NCBI RefSeq assembly: GCF_964355755.1
Contig: NC_092678.1
Span: 2,069,922-2,133,921, forward strand
DNA from: Antedon mediterranea
Lineage: Eukaryota; Echinodermata; Crinoidea; Comatulida; Antedonidae
Direction of reading: 5' to 3'
DNA: 64,000 nucleotides
Part shown: positions 48,969 to 62,513 of the stretch, piece by piece
Layout: each line of letters starts with the position of its first letter
Position numbering within the stretch: position 1 is the stretch's first letter
The notes under the pieces: model-generated
What the model was told of the DNA's origin: nothing
Database searches by the model: none
What the model saw: the letters and a program-made list of their open reading frames with translations, nothing else
Program-made: the position numbers and the translations under genes

Positions 48969-50829
48969 TATGAGAATGTTTTTTTGAAATCTGTAAAAGC
49001 AATTTAAAAAGAAAACTCTAGTATTAGTAAAAGTTCATCAGTTAATATTATTATTCTTTAGGCCTAGTAGTAGGCTAGATTTGTTTAGCTATGGCTAGCT
49101 AGTACTACTATCCTACTATACTACCTACCAGATTTAGGGCTTACATTTGTTTAAAATAGAATATTCGATTCATACAATTTCACTCAGACCAGAAGCACTC
49201 CACTGCCTTTTTACTTTATTTTTTTAGTGATTAAAACTCGTAAGAGAGGGGCCTACCTAGCCCTGCTTTGTAGCGGCGCTACAACTGTGGTTTCTTATTA
49301 TTTAGGTGGCCTAGCTATGCTAAAACAAATTTAAAAGGCTAGGCCTAGTGTCGTGGACAGTCAGTGGTGTACAGAGTGTCACTGTGTCAGTGACGTGTGT
49401 AAGCCCCTCCCCAACAATTGACAAACAAAAAGGTTAGCCTAGAGGCTAGCTAAGCTTAAATTAGGTTAGGCTAGGACCAGGCCTAATAGGCTAGCTAAGT
49501 AAGCTGTCTACTATTCATGCCTAGCCTATTCAACTTCTATGATGAGGTTAATAAGTACTAACTTTTATATATCTATAATTAAAAATAAACAAGTTCCTAG
49601 GCCTACTTGGTAGCTAGGCCCAGCTTCCACTCGCGTGTATTACTGCTTTGTTGTGTGAAACGCCGCGGCGATGTCTGTTTAGTCCGCCCCGCCGGTACTT
49701 CTTTCCCCGTCTTTTTCCTTTTTCCAGCTCAGTTCCGACACGTCCACCCCGCCTTCGTTTTTGACGACCAAACAAATAGAGGGCGCATCATATGAGGGGC
49801 CATAGTGGCAAAAATATTCAATAAGCACTCATTTCGTCATATCGACATTGACATAACCATTTTAAGTTGTTTTGCGGCAACAAGGTTGTTACAATTTTCG
49901 CACCTTTCAACTATAAAAGCAAATATTAGTCTAAACCAAATCAGTCTGAGCCCAGATTATTAAATAAAGGCACCTTTTACCACAACGATTTAAACAGAAA
50001 AAAAAATACAACCAGATATTGTGTAGTTTATTCAATAAAAAGTAAACAAATTATTTATTAAAGAATTGGCTGTGGAATCGTTAAAATGATTGTAATGTTT
50101 TAATTTATAGGCCTATGGGATGGGAGAGTTTCCTATCTATGGATAATAGTCATACTTCAAATATGGCCGGCTGACAACATGTCTTGTATGTGGTAGAGTT
50201 GGTATGCAAAACCCCAGAAGATTGTACTCTTCAACGATGGCTGAGAAATAAAAAATGCCGTTGAAAAATACTGATAAAGTAAGCCTCTTCAATTGTGTCC
50301 TTTATTATGAATGCACGAGCCTCGTCATATTACTGGTTTTATAATCTACAGACAATCTTCTTGCCGTCCCTGTCACTAAAAAGGTTTTGGAGACGATACG
50401 TTCTAAACTACGAATAGAATATTTGACCAGGCTCTTCTATAAGTGTATTACTTTAAGAAACACTTAACAATTCACTTGTTTCTGAAGTAGTGCTTTTTAA
50501 AATGCATATCTTATAATATGTAAGCCGAATTTTTGTAGAGTGCTGTTTTGTAGAGTGCTTTGACCTTTCTTTGAAAAGGTGCTTTATAAATAACTGATAT
50601 TGATTCCATCATAATTTCTAGCCATATACAACGTAACTGGCCTAATTGCAACCATTTCGTCTGACCCCATGCCCCGAAAGCTCACAGTCAACAACACCAG
50701 CAAATGAATATTCCATTCGTTGACATGATAAATAATAAATGTTAGGTTATGATTAATAAAATAAATAAAAACAGTTTCCATTCCTGCAATAATACAAAAA
50801 AAACATAGAAAGTTTATACAAAAAATATG
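48969..50829. other. Intergenic region upstream of the CARD/death-domain gene
   Basis: No coding gene supported. It should contain the promoter and 5' UTR of the minus-strand CARD/death-domain gene. The TAGGCCTA palindrome and close variants are especially dense at 49060-49620. A 'gtgctttataaataactgat' interspersed-repeat end is at about 50580. Confidence 0.5.
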
Positions 50830-50835
50830 TTTATT
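50830..50835 (-). terminator. Candidate polyadenylation signal of the cysteine-rich repeat gene
   Basis: AATAAA on the minus strand, about 80 bp past the stop codon at 50916. Confidence 0.5.
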
Positions 50836-50915
50836 TAAGGATAAACAAACTATGGCGATTTAGAGATGTTTTACAAGAAAAAGAGAACTTACTGGATTGA
50901 ACCCGGATCTGGTGT

Positions 50916-53900
50916 CTATATAGGCCCAGGGAAACAGGCACTATAGTCACAATGGGAACCCCTGAAAATATTAATATTTGAAAACATGAAGATATGACGA
51001 ATATCAAGAAAATAATGTATACAAGTTTAGCGTATTTTTCTATCGGAATTAACTTACCTTTTTGGAAATTCCGCTTTCTCTATCCCTGGGAGATAGAAGG
51101 GATATGATACCGGCTCAGATGGAGGATCACAAGTACAAAATGCACATCCGCCGACTATTTGAACACCGTCATCAGAAATTAACACTTCTTTGGAATTGAA
51201 CGATCTTGCGTAGCAATTACCAACTGTCAAAAAAAGCATAATACTATACATCTCATGCACATTCTGAATTGAAATAACATGACTGTAAGCAATTACGAAT
51301 CTTGATCAAATTTAATGAATATACCTGGAGTTATAAACCAGACATACATATACAAATAAAATTATTATTTATAATAGCAATTTACGTACCTTCACAAATT
51401 GGACATCTACAGAAATCGAAATAAAATGGTTCAACGCATTCGTTGTTCACAAAACAATCGGGTTGTTTGATGCACACTCTTTCATTTTCAGAGCGGATAC
51501 AGAAGCAATCGTTGGCGCATTCTGGGAGATCATCATAAGTTTCTACGATTTGTTCTTCTTCAAACCCATGGCACACGCAGTTAGAGTAGTCGCAGGTGGC
51601 TTTTCTGCCGGAGTAAATCAGTGACAATTGAGGGTAAATGTTCTAGAAATTCGGCATGCAGGACGGTTAAATATCTCTTAGTTATTTGAATACTACTGGA
51701 ACAGAGCCAAATGTATGACTCTGATTGGAAGTAGAACCCCCTCTTTTGTGACGCCCCTATTCAAGGGACACATCTGTTGAAGGGATACTTTTCTATACTG
51801 CGGTCAACACCTTTTCATAGGACACTCTGTCGGGCCCTGTAGGTGTGGTAACTGTAGTTACTGTACTTTATTATTGCTTGCGTTTTTTATAGGTGGATGC
51901 AAGAGAAAGAACCCGGTCAGGGCGCCACTACATAACAAACGACAGCTAGAATTTAAAAACAGCACAATATCGTGGATCTGCCACGGTGTACTTCACCCGC
52001 CAATACTAGGCCAACTACTAAACCAGTACTATACTTCTGGAGTACATGAATGTAGTCGCATTATTTAAAATAAAAACCCTTATACCAAATCCCATACCGT
52101 TTGGGAAGTTCAGGGCGACTGTCGTCATATGTAATTTGTGTGACATAAGGTTCGCATGTACACACTGCGCAGCCAACATCCTGGGGACCGTCGTCTGGTA
52201 TTAAAACTTCTTCATCTTCATAATTTATAGCGTAGCAGTCACTAACTAGAGAATATTAGACAAGAAGAAATATTATTATCGCGTTCATTTAAGAGAGACA
52301 CACCTTGTTTAATGCTTTTGTCTCTACTCGACTTCGTGTCTTGTGCTTCATATATATGTATATTTCTATGTTTTGTAATTATTATTTCATGTCTATTGCC
52401 GAAATGAATAAAAATAAAATAAGTTATATTCGCACGAGAGATGACATCGAAAGCAAAAATAAACGGTACGGGTGATTCACATTTACAATAATGTGTTTCT
52501 GGGTTTTAAAGACATACCTTGATTTTGACAGGACGGACATCCACATTCAATGACTGGGTTGTGACATACGTTGGTGAGCTCACATGGTGGAAAGTTGATG
52601 CACAGTTCATAGGGCCCATTCTCTTTAACACAGAAGCAGCCAAATGTGCATACTGGAAAATCGCTACTAGTTGCCAATACTCTTGACTCTTCATAACCAT
52701 AACATGGACAGTTGGAATAATCACAAGTTGATGTCCTGTTGTTAAAACAGTTTTGTTTTTCATTTTGTAAGTGTCACTAGTCTACACTCCGAGTTTGTCA
52801 GAAAAGTTTTCCGACGTTTGCCAGTGTGGACCAGTTGGCAAACTTCAGCAAACATAGAAAACAAGTTTGCAGAAATCTACACTAGCATACTTTAGTTTGA
52901 AAACAGAAATTCAGTAAACTTTACTATTGTAGACAAGGTTGTAAGCCTACCATAATCTGCAGTAGCAAACATTAATTTGTAAATTTTAGACCAATTGACA
53001 AACTTCAGAAAAATAGTTTGCAAAAAGAAAATAGACAATGCACCTTTTTGAATTGACAAACTATAGTTTGCTGGAGTTTGTCAACTTTCAATCCCTAAAA
53101 GGTAATATGTGCGAATATATAATTGTTTTAATGATGTGAACAATTTGTTTTACTACCTTGGAGGTACGGATCCGCCACCACCAAAAGCAATAAATGGTAT
53201 TGAATGACGGTCACATGTGCACACGGCACATCCAACATCTTGTGGGCCATCGGCGGATATCACAACTTCTTTATTTTCAAATGATTTGGCTAAACAGTCT
53301 CCATCTAAATTATGATAGAAGCAAACGTTATACTATGCTAATTGGTCTATTGCAAATTCGGATCGAGCAACTTTTGAAAGGTAACATTCTCTCTCTATCA
53401 ACATTGAGACAACCAATATTTGTCCATTTAACTAGAAATTCGTTTCTCTGCTCGTGGAGTAGACAGCCACATAAAATATGGAAATAATATCCAGGATCCA
53501 GTAAGATCTAAAAGAGCCTTTTTCTTCCTGCTTACGGTCTTTTTGTCTTGTTTTTAACGATTTCCCTTAAATTCTACATGCTTTGATAAGCCACGTAAAG
53601 TAAAACAATATCTAATTAAGGTACAACACGATCTAAACAGAGTTATTTACCTCCTTCACAGAATGGACAGCCACAGACTTGTGTAGGTTGAAGACACTTG
53701 TTAGTTATTTCGCATGGAGCTGGGTCAACACACAACACAGCATTTGCAGATCGAATGCAGAAACAACCGAACGTACACGCTGGGATATCAGCGCCAGTAT
53801 CGTATACTTGAGACTCATCGTAGCCATGGCACGCACATTGCGAAAAGTCACACGTTGCCTCTCTGACAAACGGAAAAACAAGACGACTAAATCAGTTAAA

Positions 53901-56900
53901 CATTTCGATGACAGAACATTCTTATTTAGCAACACGCTCTAGAGTGTGCAGAAACCAATAAAACAAACAACAAACAAAGATTTAGAAAATCCAACCTTAC
54001 CTCTTTGGCAGTTCTGGTATATTGTAAGGAGGTAGGCCCAATAAAATGGGCGCATCAGGCTCTTGGCACGTGCATACAGCGCATCCTACATGTTGAGGAC
54101 CATCATCCGATATCAAAACCTCTTCTCCATTTTCTAAGTGGGCAACACAATTGCCATCTGTGATCGAATAAAAAAAAATGGTATAGAATAAAGTTTAAAA
54201 CTGTCTGAATTTGAAAAAAAAAAGTATTTATACAAAATTGAAAAAGGATCTTAAGTGTGAAACCTACCTTCACAGTATGGGCATCCACAGAAACTTGGTT
54301 CTGGGTCCTGACACTTGTTACTTACAGCACATGGAGATCCGTCTATACATAGAGTTTTATCTTCAGAACGGATGCAGAAACATCCAAATGTGCATTCTGG
54401 GATATCAGCAATTGTGTCGTATATTCGTTCGTCATCAACTCCTTGGCAGATGCATTGAGAGTAGTCACACGTGGCTCTTCTGTATAAATATGATAAAGCA
54501 ACAATTTAGAGAACAATAAAATTATGACAACTAATAATGAAGTTTATGAAAATAAATACTCGTCAGAATTTTCCTATAGGCATACAGTTGGAAAGATCTC
54601 ATTCTCTATCCTATTAGTTAGAATGCAATTTAAAAACAGACCAATTATATCAATAAACCACTCTTAAAATTATATAGCGAACTCGGTTCTGTTTTCTAAG
54701 ATGGAAAATATAAAAGAGCTTGTGAATATTGTACGCCCAGTTAAAAAAAAATATATTAGAGAAAACTTAGTAAAATCCCTTTAAATTTGGATAAATCTAT
54801 AATTAAATACATGTGTTGTAAGAAATCAAGAGATAGTATTATCATTACCTTGGTGAAACGTCTGGAATGACTGTTCCCGGGGTAAAGAATGGAAAGACTA
54901 TTGGTGGAATAGCCGCCTCACACGTGCACACTGCGCAGTCAACTTGCTGAGAACCTCTATCGGATATCAGTACTTCCTCTCCTTCGTACGTTTTGGCAAA
55001 ACAGTCTCCATCTGTATCGACATAGATGTAAGTGAATAATCGTAAATATTATTCGAGTGTTTTAAAGATATTATTCTTTAAAAATTTCGTGATAGAGTTA
55101 TTACATTTTCAGACAAAATCTTGTCGAAATCTAAAATAAAAGAAATATCAATTTGTTGGAAAAAAATATTGAAGTGGAAATAGAAAAAAAAGTACCTTCA
55201 CAGACTGGACATCCACAGGCACTCTCTTCTGGATGCTGGCATATATTACTAACAAGACAAGGAGCAGGGTCTATACATAAGGTTTGGTCTTCAGACCGGA
55301 TGCAGAAACAACCAAATGTGCATTTTGGGATATCATTAATTGTTTCATACACAAGTTCTTCATCAAACCCTTGACAGACACATCGAGAGTAGTCACATGT
55401 CGCTTTTCTGTTTTAAAAAAATACAGAAACAATAAGATCATTATTAGACATTAGTATTTGGAATGATCTCTCTTTACAAGAACAGTAAAACTGCCTCAAT
55501 TGTTTTCCTATTAAATATGAATTTTCCAATGTGAATGTCCTCTTTAACAGCTTAGTAAACCTTATTGGTAGTGATCTTCATTTTTATAAGTCTTCTAAAT
55601 TTCTGTCTCCACTATCAAACTAGTTTTACAAAAAAAATTTAATGTGCCCAATTACAAATTTCGTGATATGCCCAAATAGGGTAGTGATATGACATCATCA
55701 TGTCCATATATCGGCACACATCACACTTTTTTGTCACATAAACTTTGATAGTGTAAACAGAGCTTAAGTTGTTTTAAACACTAAATATGGTATATACTGT
55801 AAATAATATGCTAGAGAATCAAGACGTGATATTTAATTATTACCTTGGTGGTACTGCTGGAATTGCTATTCCCGTTATAAAGATTGGTAAGTCTATTGGT
55901 GCAGAAGCCGCCTCGCACGTGCAAACTGCGCAATCAAGTTGCTGAGGACCGTTATCTGATATCAAAACTTCTTCTCCTTCATACGTTTTAGCAAAACAAT
56001 CTCCATCTATATCAAGATAAGTGTAGCATTCTTAGGCACGATCGTATCTAAACCTCAATGTCAAGTTTTGTTTAATTACAACAATAAAAAAAACAATTAT
56101 TATTGGAAATAAAATGTTGAAAAAACTTAAGGCAAAAATACCTTCACAGACTGGACATCCACAGGCACCCTCTTCTGGATGTTGACATATATTACTAACA
56201 AGACAAGGAGCAGGGTCTATACATAAGGTTTGGTCTTCAGACCGGATGCAGAAACAACCAAATGTGCATTCTGGTATATCAGCAATTTTGTCATATATAA
56301 GTGCTTCATCAAATCCGTTACAAGCACACCGCGAGTAATCACACGTCGCTTTTCTGAGAACAAAAATAGAGCACCAATAATTAATTTTATAACAATTTTA
56401 TCTAAATTCATCAGAGAAGAGTCTACATAGACTACTGGTGGTAGTAATTGAAGAATTTAAGCTCCAGTATATCTTCGCATCTGTAATCTTTTAAATTATT
56501 TACTTTCGAAGAATGTAAACACTATACATGTTACCTTTTCGGTAGTGGTGGAAGTAGGTCTAATATGGTTGCTGAAAAAAATGGTAATACTATTGGTTGG
56601 GAAGGTGCGTCGCACGTGCACACTGCGCATCCCACTTGCTGAGGACCGTTATCGGATATTAATACGTCTTTTTCTTCAAATGATTTGGCAAAACAATCTC
56701 CTTCTGTTAGGGTTAAAGAACATAAATTTTAGTTGATCATGATGAACTTTACTGCAATCACTGTTTTTTCTAACCAAAAATTAATTGAAGATTGGTCTTC
56801 AACAATTCAATGTTTCTGTTTCTGTTATTTATGTTTTCTATTAATTGCGGCCTAAGTTTGTTTACGGAAATTGGAAACTTTATCTATATAGGCACTAACC

Positions 56901-58211
56901 ATCACAGATGGGACATCCGCATACGTGATGATCTGGTTTGAAACATTTGTTGTCCACTTTACAAACGGCTGGGTCTATACATAACGTGGCACTTTCAGAT
57001 CGAATGCAGAAACAACCTAATGTGCACTGTGGAATATCAGCTACGGTTTCAAACACTTGTTCTGAAGGGTGACCATGGCAGGGGCATTGGGAGTAATCAC
57101 ATGTTGCTTTCCTGTACACAAATACACAATAACTTAACTGTATGAACTTTCCGATTTAGGACTAGTCAACTTTAAAGCCTAGTCTACACTAGCAAACTAT
57201 ATCAAATCTTCGAGTTTGATCCAGTTTTGCAAAGTTAAAAAAAGTAAACTTCTGCAAGCTTGCAGTTTCCCGAACTTTGGTTTACACTAGCAAAATTCTT
57301 CTTGCAAAACTTCGAGCTTGTAAACAAACGTTTTCAGCGTAAACTTCTGCAGATTTGTTTTCTGCAGTTTGTCGAAGTTTAAACGTTGGAAAACTCTTCT
57401 TGCCAAATTAGGACTATGCAAACAAGGCTTAACTTTAGTACTATATTAGTATTAAGACTTTATCAACTTAATCTAAACCAAACCTTCTTTGAGGAGATTC
57501 CTTGAGTAGGCCTAAGAATAATTTGAATCCGCATCCGGGGCACGGCTCTGCTGGCTCTGGTAGATTACAAGTACACACGGCACACCCAACAGCTTCCGCA
57601 GATCCTCCGCGGATTATCACTTCTCTACCGTCAGGATGTTCAGCAGCGCAATCATTTCCTAAATATAGTAAGCAAAAATTTTAAATATTTACCTAAGATA
57701 TTTCTAATAGATCTATAACAAATTTTTTTCTAATGCTTTTTTTTTATCTAAAAAAAATCTATTTTAAATTTTATATGATTGTTAAAACTTGTGTAGGCCT
57801 ACTGATGTATGATGTATATAGGCTAATTGGAATTTATTTGATGTAGGCCTACTTTATTTCGATTTGAATAAAGTGAAAACAATGTTGGAAACATAAAAAA
57901 AAAAGTATGACATAACTTCACTTACGGCCTCCGCAATCAGGACAATCATGACAATTAAATGTCGGATCTGCGCATGTCACAGAAGCCCCATCACAACTTT
58001 TTTCAACACATATTGTACTGGATGTTCTAACTCGACTTGGTTTATAAGTAAATGTGCCATGGTAGTAGGTGTACCCACCAACGCAAAAACAACCAAACGT
58101 ACAATCTGGAATATCTTCTTCTGCCTCGTAGTCTAATGGTGAACATTTGAGCGCGGCAGTCGCCCTGTCCAGAGGAACTAGAAGAACAACAAACAACAGA
58201 AAGCGATGCAT
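50916..58211 (-). CDS. Secreted cysteine-rich protein of seven tandem two-exon modules, 17 exons
   Basis: Unrecognised gene of 1037 residues. Exons in order: 58211-57926, 57658-57484, 57111-56900, 56703-56535, 56353-56142, 56006-55844, 55407-55196, 55011-54849, 54479-54268, 54157-54001, 53862-53651, 53304-53157, 52735-52518, 52245-52098, 51604-51390, 51223-51058, 50961-50916. Exon 1 encodes a signal peptide (MHRFLLFVVLLVPLDRATA) and a half module. Then A and B exons alternate. A (about 71 residues, 12 Cys): ATCDYSxCxC, DIPxCTFGCFCIRSE, LCIDPxxC, CGCPxCEG. B (about 50-57 residues, 4 Cys): GDCFAKSFEGEEVLISDNGP, then CAVCTC and a proline-rich end. A exons run phase 2 to 1 and B exons 1 to 2, so pairs duplicate in frame. 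Exon 17 starts another A module but stops after CDYSACFPGPI. CxxCxC followed by CDYSxC recalls von Willebrand C domains; membership is inference. No transmembrane segment. Confidence 0.88.
52777..53092. mobile_element. MITE family C, copy 1
   Basis: A string of 'agtctacact', 'caaactt', 'agtttgtc' and 'tctacactagcata' motifs in both orientations, shared with 57176-57428. Inverted termini are likely but eroded. It lies in intron 12 of the cysteine-rich gene. Confidence 0.5.
55595..55767. mobile_element. MITE family B, copy 5
   Basis: Left 'ctccactatcaaactagttt', right 'aactttgatagtgtaaacag'; internal 'gtagtgatatgacatcatca' is shared with the copy at 17456. It lies in intron 6 of the cysteine-rich gene. 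Confidence 0.8.
57176..57428. mobile_element. MITE family C, copy 2
   Basis: Begins 'cctagtctacactagcaaac' and contains 'aaacttctgca' twice and 'tttacactagcaaaattctt'. Related to 52777-53092. It lies in intron 2 of the cysteine-rich gene. Confidence 0.5.
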
Positions 58212-58264
58212 ATTGAAATTGATTTCACTCAAACATCGGTTGCATCAAACTGCTCCTACAACTA

Positions 58265-58273
58265 CTTTATATA
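58265..58273 (-). promoter_or_regulatory. TATA box of the cysteine-rich repeat gene
   Basis: TATATAAAG on the minus strand lies 54 bp upstream of the ATG at 58211, leaving room for a start site near 58235-58240 and a short 5' UTR. It is the clearest TATA box in the window and fits a tissue-specific or inducible gene more than a housekeeping one. Confidence 0.6.
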
Positions 58274-58639
58274 TCTAATATATCTAAGATTAATCTTCTA
58301 AATGATAAAGATTACTAAATAGGAAACTGACAACTATAAACGATTAACTTACTATATCCGTCTCTTCAGATTAAAATGGTTTCAAGGCTATGGAAAGGAC
58401 GATTTGTTTATTTAATAATTAGAGCAGTATTCATACAACATGTAAGAAGAATGGAGTAAACGTACTCAGTACCGGTCTTACTGGCGGTTACGACGATCAT
58501 GCAATTTCTTCGAGCAAAAAGTTTATATTACGTTATTAGAGGCGCATTCCGATTTTAGGCAATTTCTACTTTGCTGAAATACTGCATAAGAAAAATTTCC
58601 CTTGATACCTTTCTCTATGCCTATATTATATAAATATAT

Positions 58640-58740
58640 ATATCAAGCAGAAGGTTTCGGGTTCGAATCTCGGTTGGGCGACGTTTTCTAATTCACACAG
58701 ATTTCCTCATCTTTATCGTTCCAAATTAATTAATTAAATT
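58640..58740 (+). mobile_element. tRNA-derived SINE remnant
   Basis: A clean B box 'gggttcgaatctc' (58659-58671) follows a degraded head. A body and an 'aattaattaatt' tail follow. The acceptor and D arms are not recognisable. Confidence 0.5.
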
Positions 58741-61004
58741 TCAGTATATCACCGGGCGGTTTAGAGTTTATTCTGTGCCTGTGATGTTTATATATGTTAT
58801 ATATATCTTTCGTAGGCGCGCCTGTTGTCCAGTTCACGTTGAGTTGCGGCTAGTGGCGTTGTGATCCAGATTTACGATTCAACAGGAAAAGATGGAAATC
58901 ATGCTATACGGTACGTCGACGCTTGAAACCGTTGACAATGTTCTTAGTAAAAGCAATTTTACTTAATAGCCAAAAAGCTTTTTAGAGTTGTATGAAAACT
59001 ATAAAATATTTGTTAAATAGAATAAGAATCTACAGAACTACTTATGATACTGTTTTATTTCATCTTCATAATTCTGAAAAGAGAAATTACCAATGGCATA
59101 TTTTCACCAACTTATTATCATACCATTAAAATTCCATTGCACTTGAACGCTGGTGTATTGAAACAACAATCACAAGTACATATCACATTCAAATATGTTA
59201 AAAGCATATTTGATAGGTAATCAATCGTCAAATATATGCAATACATTGTATGTACTAAAATGGTTTGAATATATATATTACATATTTGATGAATTGTTAA
59301 CAGAATTAAAAACGTCGGGAAAACTTTGTAAAATGCTAGGATTCGCCGTTTGTAGACACATTAACACACAGTAATAGCTTAAAATACTGTTATAATTAGC
59401 ATTGAATATTAAATAACATAGTTTGCATAATTCAAGAGGGCATGATTTGTTCACACCTATAAATAATGTATTACCATCACCAAAAGTCTCTCGTTGAAGT
59501 TTCAACCACCTAGTTAAGTCCCTTCAAGTTTCAATAATTTAATATATCTCAAAGATTACCATATTTTAGGCCTATTTCCGAATTATATCACAATATTCCG
59601 AGTTACTTTTCAAATTATCTGCAAATGTTATAACCACCTAAAATTACTTCAAAATTTAAAATCACCCACAAATAATATTGATATCAATTCGTTTGGATAG
59701 ACACACATCATCAACGTCATGCTGGAAAGGACCAACATGAATGGACCTTCTACAAAATTCCATGGATATCAAAAGAGATACGCAAAGCACTTTCCTATTA
59801 TTTTAACCATTTCTTTAAACTCTTGTATAACCTACAGTTGCTACTTTTATAATTTAAGCATTAACAATATCTTGAAATATGAAACAGACTAACTAATGTT
59901 AAGTATACTTTTATATTATGTGTAATGTTAGTATAACATACCATATTGAGTTTAATAAAATAGGCATATATAATTAATTATATCATGATATTGAAATATG
60001 CATGGTATTATTGTTGCATAAAATTGGTGGTGACAAAGGAAAAGAACGCATCATTTTAACAGTTTCCTGATATAATTACATCCTAAGATATTTCTTGTAA
60101 AATCCTCAATAATTAACAGGCTAACATCAAGAAAAGTCAAACCACCAGCAACTAAGTTGCATAACATATACAATTTTGGATGAGGCTATCGGCACGGCCA
60201 CATGCCGATAGCCACTTTCCATTTTGAATTACAAGTTGGATTAAGTCTGTATTATAAAAAAAACCCATCACGATTTGCATAAATGTATTTCATTATGTCT
60301 ATGCAATCGTCATATTTGCCGTTTTTTAGAAGGCAAAATTGTGATAAGTGCAGCGCACGTTGTGATGACATATTAATGATTTGCAACCATTTTGCTGCTG
60401 GTTAGTGATAACATTTTACTAACTAACAAATGTATTTAAGAAGTAAAATAGGTCTAATGGTCGGTGAACACACTGAATATACCAAATACTGTAATTTTAA
60501 TTTGAACATTATTATTAGTTGTTTTTTTTTAAAAATTGGATTAATATAAGACTTTCTTTTTTTGGTAAGAAATGAAATTATGGTAAATTTTTGACATTAA
60601 TATGCGATACAATTAAAACACTTTCTATTAGATACCTAGTGGTGTCCAATAAAACTCATTTGTTGTTCTTTTTTTAAAATTTACTACAGTAATGTAAATC
60701 AAGTCCAGGAAACGTTCTGTCTTATAAAACAGACTATACCTAACATGTCATACTCTATATCAAAACTACTTATTAAAAAAACAAATCAATCAACAATAAA
60801 TAATGATAAAACGGCATTGGAAAAGAAATATTATTTTCATGAAACACAAAATAAAATTAAATTAAAATGTTTTACATAAATCATACGATACGAAGCAAAT
60901 AAGAAATAAAAAAAAACTTGTTATATCTCCTCAAATCCACGCAACAGATCCTCTGACAATTATTATAACATTAATCCTTTTGTATATACACTGCATATTT
61001 TAAA

Positions 61005-61008
<4 letters not shown>

Positions 61009-61047
<39 letters not shown>
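61009..61047. repeat. (TA)n microsatellite
   Basis: About 19 TA dinucleotides with one interruption. Confidence 0.9.
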
Positions 61048-61048
<1 letters not shown>

Positions 61049-62047
61049 GCTTTACAAGGTAATATTATATCAATAGAAAAGGCAAAAAGAGTAATAAAAA
61101 GTAAATTTCAAGTAATTCGTATTAGTATTATTTACATTTATTTAATACAGTATTATTATAACGCGATATTTTGATTTTAGCTCTGCATTGCAATCGCAGT
61201 ACCGGCTGCGGTAACATAAAACTCGTTTTTATATAGGTAAACGCAATATATACCCATGCGCATATAGTGTATAATAAGCGAGTCCTCCTCAGCGGTTTTT
61301 GTCGCTTGACTTTGGTTAAGATGCGTCAGAAATGTTACTACTGTCAATTTTTTTGATTTTTTAATTTAGAGTTCATTAACACAGTTAATTTTTACAGTTG
61401 ATAAAACGGTCAATTAATTCATTTCATCTACAAAAACAAGTTTCAGGTTTTGGAAAGTTATGAAAATTCAATACCATATTTTCCAGGGTACTGGAAAATG
61501 TTGTTTGGAAAAGTTTGGGAAATATTTAAAAATGTAAAATTTGTTTTCAATTAAATTTAATTTCTGCAAAATGTTAACATAGTTGGTTTTGGAAAAAAAT
61601 GAACCCGGATCTAACCTAAATAGAAATGTGTTCAAAAATCACCAACACATCATGAAGGGTGAAACTATACCAATAGATCGGTTTGTCCATATAGTCTCTG
61701 AGTTGCGAGACGCTTAAAAAATGTCATTTTTGTTATTTTACCTTGTTTATATCACAAATGTAATTAAATCAACCCGACATACCTAAGTACACAATTAAAA
61801 CTTGTAGAAGGCAAACTTGCTAGTCTCAAAGCACTAGGTCATAACTTCTGACAAAAGTGTCTGCTATGGAGTCTAGTAGGACTAGTGTGTTATAATTATA
61901 ACCTGTCTGGTTAAACTATCTATCAATCAGGGAAGAGTAAAATGTAATTCCAATCTTCCTTGGTAAAAATATAGCAGTCACGTTTTTCCATTTTCTATTA
62001 TTTTTCTTGTTGGTCAAGTAAACCCTCATGGAATGACAAGATATATT

Positions 62048-62070
62048 GACAACAACAACAACAACAACAC
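62048..62070. repeat. (ACA)n microsatellite
   Basis: Seven ACA/CAA triplets in a row. Confidence 0.85.
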
Positions 62071-62488
62071 AATTGTGCATAAAATTGAACAATATAACAA
62101 TGTGATGTATTAGTGATTGTAGTAATACCAACAAAACATACAAAACCCTGTCAAATATCTGGTCTTACAAACAATTAAATTCAATAAATTGTAGTGGTGA
62201 CAATGGACACAAAAAGAAAACATGAAACTCAACGCTATTTACATATAAATAGATACAGGTGTCAATTATGCAAATATGAGTAGAACTTCAGTTTAAACAT
62301 AAGTTACAACAATAAAAATTTGTTATAAATTATTCAAATTGTAATATGCAAATAAACATTGAATGTATTAATAATTATGAAAAGTAAGAAATTGATGTTT
62401 TGTCTCAAACAACTAAATGAGATCTCAACAATCAATTTTCAAACTAATGTATATACTGTACAACAATATAAAAAAGTGAGTTGTGTGG

Positions 62489-62513
62489 TATATATATATA
62501 TATATATATATAT
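62489..62513. repeat. (TA)n microsatellite
   Basis: About 12 TA dinucleotides. Confidence 0.9.
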
